Below, in pieces: positions 6,183 through 9,273 of a stretch of DNA of 9,273 nt. A program made the position numbers and the translations under genes. Each line of letters begins with the position of its first letter. The stretch's first letter is position 1. The stretch comes from Candidatus Omnitrophota bacterium (lineage in GTDB: Bacteria; Omnitrophota; Gorgyraeia; 2-01-FULL-45-10): NCBI GenBank assembly GCA_003140915.1, contig PLLI01000096.1, forward strand, positions 1 through 9,273. The letters are read 5' to 3'. Below the pieces are notes generated by a model. That model was not told where the DNA came from. It searched no databases and saw only the letters and a list, made by a program, of their open reading frames with translations.

Positions 6183-6965
6183 ATGAAGATTTTATTTATC
6201 GGCGACATAGTCGGCGAGCCGGGGAGAAGGGCAATAGCGGAACTTCTTCCCGGAATAAAGAAAGCCAATGAGATCGAATTTGTCATAGGCAACGCGGAGA
6301 ATGTCGCGGGCGGGAGCGGCGTGACCCCATCGCTCGCGGATGAACTTTTTAATCACGGCCTCGACGTCATTACCTCCGGAGACCATATCTGGAAACGTAA
6401 AGAGATAATCGATAGGATCGAATCCGACAGGCGCATCCTGCGCCCTGCGAACTATCCGTCCGGCGCTCCCGGGTCCGGTTCGACGGTCGTAAAATCGGAG
6501 TCCGGCACCGACGTGGGAGTCATCAACCTGATGGGCCGTGTCTTCATGCAGCCGCTCGAATGTCCGTTCAAGGTTGCGCAGGAAGAGATCAACAAGATCA
6601 AAAATAGAGCGAGGGTTATCATCATAGATATGCATGCCGAGGCGACGAGCGAAAAGATCGCGCTCGGATGGTATTTGGACGGGCAGGTGAGCGCTATAAT
6701 CGGCACGCATACTCATGTCCAGACCGCCGACGAAAAGATACTGCCGAACGGCACGGCATTCCTTAGCGATGCCGGGATGACCGGCCCGTATGATGGAGTG
6801 ATCGGCCGGAAGAAAGAGCAGATACTGGCGCGGTTCCTTACCCAGATGCCGATGAAGTTCGAGATGGCAGAGGGTGACATACAGCTCCATGGCGTTGTAA
6901 TCGATGTTGACGACAAGACAGGTAAAGCGAATTCGATCAAACGTATCCAGAAAAAACTAACATGA
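6183..6965 (+). CDS. ymdB: YmdB-family metallophosphoesterase (cyclic nucleotide phosphodiesterase)
   Basis: This 260-residue calcineurin-like phosphoesterase belongs to the YmdB/DR1281 group (TIGR00282-type). In Bacillus it hydrolyses 2',3'- and 3',5'-cyclic nucleotides and influences biofilm and motility decisions. The metal-binding pattern is visible: GDIVGEPGR with D8, NAEN with E39-N40, SGDHIW with H68, DMHAEATSEK with H151 and GTHTHVQTAD with H176 and H178. The position usually occupied by Asn in GNH is Asp67 here; Asp could still bind metal. The gene follows rny, the usual partner gene in many bacteria, suggesting linked roles in RNA turnover (for example on 2',3'-cyclic products). The start at 6183 places the metal Asp at residue 8 as in the family. 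GAGGG (6175-6179) lies only three bases upstream. There is no signal peptide; it is cytoplasmic. Confidence 0.94.
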   Translation: MKILFIGDIVGEPGRRAIAELLPGIKKANEIEFVIGNAENVAGGSGVTPSLADELFNHGLDVITSGDHIWKRKEIIDRIESDRRILRPANYPSGAPGSGSTVVKSESGTDVGVINLMGRVFMQPLECPFKVAQEEINKIKNRARVIIIDMHAEATSEKIALGWYLDGQVSAIIGTHTHVQTADEKILPNGTAFLSDAGMTGPYDGVIGRKKEQILARFLTQMPMKFEMAEGDIQLHGVVIDVDDKTGKANSIKRIQKKLT

Positions 6966-6971
6966 AAAAGT

Positions 6972-7820
6972 ATGAGCTATAAGATAATCGAAAAGGTCAG
7001 GTTGAATTCGGTTATGTGGAAGATGGCGGTAGAAGCCCCCTTAATTGCCCGCTCGAGAAGAGCGGGCCAATTTGTCATTGTGAAGATCGATGAGAAAGGC
7101 GAGCGTATACCGCTTACCATAAACGACTCTGACTCGGGCAAAGGGACGATCACGATAATTTTTCAGGAAACCGGTGCGACAACAAAACGTCTCGGCTGCC
7201 TAAAGGCGGGCGATTCCATATCGGACGTTCTCGGCCCGCTCGGCAAAGAGACGGATTTTGGCAAAGTCGGCAAGGTGGTCCTTGTCGCCGGAGGCGTAGG
7301 GATCGCCGAGATATTGCCAATAGCCGGGTACGCGAAGTCAGCCGGTAATTACGTCCTCACGATAATAGGCGGCCGCACAAAGGAATTGGTCATACTCGAA
7401 GAAGAGCTTAAAAGTTTAAGCGACAAACTTATTGTTACAACCGACGATGGTTCTTATGGCATAAAAGGCCTCGTCCTCCATCCTTTAAGAGATGCCATGG
7501 CCGCAGAAAGGTTCGACCTCTGTTACTCGGTTGGGCCGGACATAATGATGAAAGCGGTTTCCGAGACGACTAAACCGCGCGCCTTAAAAACGCTCGTATC
7601 GCTCGATGCCAACATGGTCGATGCCACGGGCATGTGCGGGACATGCAGGGTCACTGTAGGAGGGCGGACGCAGTTTGTCTGCGTCGACGGCCCTGAATTC
7701 GACGGCCATCTCGTGGATTGGGACGGTTTCTTAAAGAGGCAAAAGCGTTTTGTAGAAGAAGAGAAACAGGCGATCGGATATTTCGAGAAGCACAACAAAA
7801 ACTGTATTTATAAGCAATGA
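6972..7820 (+). CDS. nfnA: NfnA-type FAD/NAD/[2Fe-2S] subunit of ferredoxin:NADP+ transhydrogenase
   Basis: This 282-residue flavoprotein belongs to the dihydroorotate dehydrogenase electron-transfer/NfnA family. An FAD-binding beta barrel spans about 1-98, with GQFVIV (32-37) and ERIPLTI (44-50). An NAD-binding domain opens with VLVAGGVGIAEILPIA (103-118). A C-terminal [2Fe-2S] site has D217, C222, C225 (DATGMCGTC) and C237. One Asp plus three Cys is the unusual ligand set described for Thermotoga NfnA. With NfnB it would couple NADH and reduced ferredoxin to NADP+ reduction by flavin-based electron bifurcation. The gene lies 6 bases after ymdB and overlaps nfnB by ATGA. Its Shine-Dalgarno is poor, so translation is probably coupled. 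A strong palindrome lies in codons ~25-34. The alternative annotation is sulfide dehydrogenase beta subunit; sequence alone does not separate these activities. Confidence 0.88.
   Translation: MSYKIIEKVRLNSVMWKMAVEAPLIARSRRAGQFVIVKIDEKGERIPLTINDSDSGKGTITIIFQETGATTKRLGCLKAGDSISDVLGPLGKETDFGKVGKVVLVAGGVGIAEILPIAGYAKSAGNYVLTIIGGRTKELVILEEELKSLSDKLIVTTDDGSYGIKGLVLHPLRDAMAAERFDLCYSVGPDIMMKAVSETTKPRALKTLVSLDANMVDATGMCGTCRVTVGGRTQFVCVDGPEFDGHLVDWDGFLKRQKRFVEEEKQAIGYFEKHNKNCIYKQ
7043..7072 (+). other. Strong intragenic palindrome near the start of nfnA
   Basis: AATTGCCCGCTC (7043-7054) and GAGCGGGCCAATT (7060-7072) are complementary apart from one bulged base, around the 5-base loop GAGAA. The core is eight uninterrupted, mostly G-C pairs. 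It sits about 70 bases inside nfnA and is followed by TTTGTC rather than a true T-run. It could be an attenuator, a transcript-processing or stabilising hairpin, or a chance result of codon choice. Confidence 0.65.
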
Positions 7821-9181
7821 ATACGCAAGACCCCAAAAAACGCATTAAGAATTTCGATGAAGTGGCCCTGGGCCTGACGGAAGAAGAGGCCGTCAAAGAG
7901 GCCAAGAGATGTCTTAATTGCAAGAAGGCCGCCTGCGCGGGCGGTTGTCCCGTCGAGATAGATATTCCCGCATTTATCCAGCTTATCGCTAAAGGCGAAT
8001 TCGAGAAGGCCCTTGCGAAGGTCAGGGAGAAAAATTTTCTTCCCGCTGTTTGCGGCAGAGTTTGCCCCCAGGAGGATCAATGCGAAAAAGTGTGCATTTT
8101 GGATAAGAAGCACATGCCGATCGGGATAGGAGATCTCGAGAGATTTGTGGCGGATTGGGAAATAAAAAAAGGTTCAAGGTTCAAGGTTCAAGGTTCTAGG
8201 GTTGGGTCAGGCAAAGAGAAAATTGCTGTAATTGGATCCGGCCCGGCAGGGATAACGTGCGCCGGAGAGCTTGCAAAGATGGGCTATGACGTAACTATCT
8301 TTGAGTCGCTACATAAGCCGGGCGGAGTTTTAACATACGGTATACCCGAATTCAGGCTGCCGAAACGTATCGTGGAGATCGACATTGGATACGCGCAATC
8401 TCTCGGAGTTAAAATAGAGAACAATTTTTTGGCCGGCAAAACGAAGACAATAGATGAACTGAAAAAAGACGGTTTCAAGGCCTTCTTTGTCGGCATAGGC
8501 GCCGGCCTTCCATATTTTCTGGGCATTGAGGGAGAGGCCCTGAACGGCGTATATTCGGCGAATGAATTTCTGACGCGCACGAACCTCATGAAGAGCTATC
8601 TCTTTCCCGAATACGATACGCCTGTCAGAATCGGCAATTCCGTGGGCGTAGTGGGCGCAGGTAACGTTGCGATGGATTCAGCACGATGCGCTTTAAGGCT
8701 GGGCGCGAAGGACGTGCGCATAATCTATCGCAGGACCGAAATTGAGATGCCTGCCCGTCTCGATGAAATTCACAGAGCTAAAGAAGAAGGTATCAAGTTC
8801 GAGCTCCTGACGCACCCTCTTAAATTTTCCGGGGACGATAAGGGCTGGGTCAAAGAGGCGGAGCTTATGAGAAACGAGCTCGGCGAGCCGGACGCAAGCG
8901 GGAGGAGAAGGCCCGTTCCGATCAAAGGATCCGAATTCAAGATGAAACTCGATACGGTCATCTGCGCCATCGGCCAGGGGCCGAATCCGCTATTGCCGAA
9001 GACGCTTCCTGGTATGAAGCTGAACGCGGACGGTAATATCGTCGTCGATAAGAATAATATGACGTCGCTAGAGGGCGTATTCGCCGGCGGTGACATAGTG
9101 ACAGGGGCCGCGACGGTGATCGCGGCGATGGGTGCCGGCAAACGCGCCGCAGCCTCGATCGCTCGATACCTGAGTAAGTAA
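7817..9181 (+). CDS. nfnB: NfnB-type Fe-S/FAD/NADP(H) subunit (glutamate synthase small-subunit-like)
   Basis: This 454-residue protein pairs with NfnA. An N-terminal double [4Fe-4S] domain contains eight cysteines: 32, 35, 40, 44 (CLNCKKAACAGGC) and 79, 83, 89, 93 (CGRVCPQEDQCEKVC). An FAD-binding Rossmann motif follows (VIGSGPAGITCAGEL, 138-152), with the family block PGGVLTYGIPEFRLPK (168-183). The NADP(H) motif is VVGAGNVAMDSAR (278-290) with RR at 305-306. The FAD-closing GGDIVTGAATVI lies near 424-435. In NfnAB this subunit holds the bifurcating flavin and reacts with ferredoxin and NADPH. The start overlaps the nfnA stop. Residues 119-131, the linker between the Fe-S and FAD domains, are encoded by a heptamer tandem repeat. 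The family is often labelled GltD/GltA or sulfide dehydrogenase alpha; the nfnA partner and absence of a large glutamate synthase subunit favour NfnB. Confidence 0.9.
   Translation: MNTQDPKKRIKNFDEVALGLTEEEAVKEAKRCLNCKKAACAGGCPVEIDIPAFIQLIAKGEFEKALAKVREKNFLPAVCGRVCPQEDQCEKVCILDKKHMPIGIGDLERFVADWEIKKGSRFKVQGSRVGSGKEKIAVIGSGPAGITCAGELAKMGYDVTIFESLHKPGGVLTYGIPEFRLPKRIVEIDIGYAQSLGVKIENNFLAGKTKTIDELKKDGFKAFFVGIGAGLPYFLGIEGEALNGVYSANEFLTRTNLMKSYLFPEYDTPVRIGNSVGVVGAGNVAMDSARCALRLGAKDVRIIYRRTEIEMPARLDEIHRAKEEGIKFELLTHPLKFSGDDKGWVKEAELMRNELGEPDASGRRRPVPIKGSEFKMKLDTVICAIGQGPNPLLPKTLPGMKLNADGNIVVDKNNMTSLEGVFAGGDIVTGAATVIAAMGAGKRAAASIARYLSK
8171..8198 (+). repeat. Heptamer tandem repeat (GGTTCAA) within nfnB
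   Basis: Three exact GGTTCAA units (8171-8191) are followed by one with a single change (GGTTCTA, 8192-8198). They come directly after a run of seven A (8164-8170). They encode GSRFKVQGSR in the interdomain linker. Gain or loss of one unit would shift the frame; three units make 21 bases and keep it. Confidence 0.9.
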
Positions 9182-9262
9182 AATTTTTCGCTGCAGCAAT
9201 AGAATGTGCTGTGGCTCGTGGTTCGCAGGGACGCGAAAATTTTACATGGTTAAAATTTTCGC
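9178..9262. repeat. Three alternating copies of a (G)TAAAATTTTCGC motif
   Basis: Copy 1 is GTAAAATTTTTCGC at 9178-9191 and includes the nfnB TAA stop. Copy 2 is its inverted form GCGAAAATTTTAC at 9233-9245. Copy 3 is direct again, TAAAATTTTCGC at 9251-9262. Copies 2 and 3 form a perfect 12-bp stem with a 6-base loop. Copies 1 and 2 form a larger stem (one bulged T) enclosing 41 bases, in which CAGCA (9195-ish) and TGCTG (9207-ish) can also pair. No T-run follows, so it is not a classical terminator. Confidence 0.75.
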
Positions 9263-9273
9263 TCGAAAAAAAT
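9246..9273 (+). CDS. Possible start of a further gene (very tentative)
   Basis: An ATG at 9246 opens a frame (MVKIFARKK) that runs off the right edge after nine codons. A weak AGGGA lies 14 bases upstream, further than usual. The codons coincide with the third copy of the repeat motif, so the frame may be fortuitous. No product can be named. Confidence 0.15.

Noticed and set aside
6192..6890. Minus-strand open frame of 232 codons opposite ymdB
   Set aside because: It lies entirely within ymdB, whose motifs are all intact; the antisense translation has no family features.
7817..9181. True glutamate synthase small subunit (GltD)
   Set aside because: The adjacent partner is an NfnA-type flavoprotein and no large glutamate synthase subunit is in view. 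NfnB is the better-supported call, although activity is not proven.
9178..9262. Rho-independent terminator after nfnB
   Set aside because: The stems are A/T-rich and no T-run follows on either strand in the expected place. It is treated as a repeat instead.

Overview
The window is a dense, single-strand (+) block of bacterial housekeeping genes. It holds nine complete genes and one 5'-truncated gene, joined by ATGA overlaps or gaps of a few bases. Base composition is mid-GC, with strikingly frequent ATA (Ile) and AGG (Arg) codons. The content suggests an anaerobe: MetV-type Cys-rich protein, an Fe-S assembly set controlled by an IscR-like regulator, an NfnAB-type ferredoxin/NAD(P)H transhydrogenase, and RNase Y with YmdB. 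Codon habit and gene mix recall uncultivated Omnitrophota (PVC group) or similar anaerobic candidate phyla. That assignment is an impression, not a demonstration.

Layout: (1) 3-419, the end of a TPR protein. (2) 416-1063 metV and 1060-1869 an MscS-type channel, overlapping in series. (3) 1870-1923, a short promoter/operator region. (4) 1924-4460, an Fe-S operon iscR-nifS-nifU followed two bases later by 5-formyl-THF cyclo-ligase. (5) 4461-4533, a leader with competing hairpins and a strong Shine-Dalgarno. (6) 4534-6108 rny and 6183-6965 ymdB, separated by an inverted heptamer repeat. (7) 6972-9181 nfnA-nfnB, with a strong hairpin inside nfnA and a heptamer tandem repeat inside nfnB. (8) 9178-9262, three alternating copies of a 12-14 bp motif at the right edge.

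How the genes fit together: NifS releases sulfur from cysteine and NifU scaffolds clusters. These clusters would be needed by the Fe-S proteins encoded alongside (IscR-like regulator, NfnA, NfnB, probably MetV). MetV and the cyclo-ligase both act on reduced folates. NfnAB would balance NADH, NADPH and ferredoxin pools. RNase Y and YmdB are a commonly adjacent RNA-turnover/signalling pair.

No unprecedented multi-gene system is visible; all complete genes belong to known families. The most interesting observations are regulatory and repeat-based. A near-perfect IscR type-1-like palindrome overlaps the -35 of an apparently leaderless iscR promoter. Two different 7-bp-period repeats occur, one of them inside a coding region. 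An AAAATTTTCGC inverted-repeat cluster lies at the right edge, and a strong palindrome lies inside the start of nfnA.
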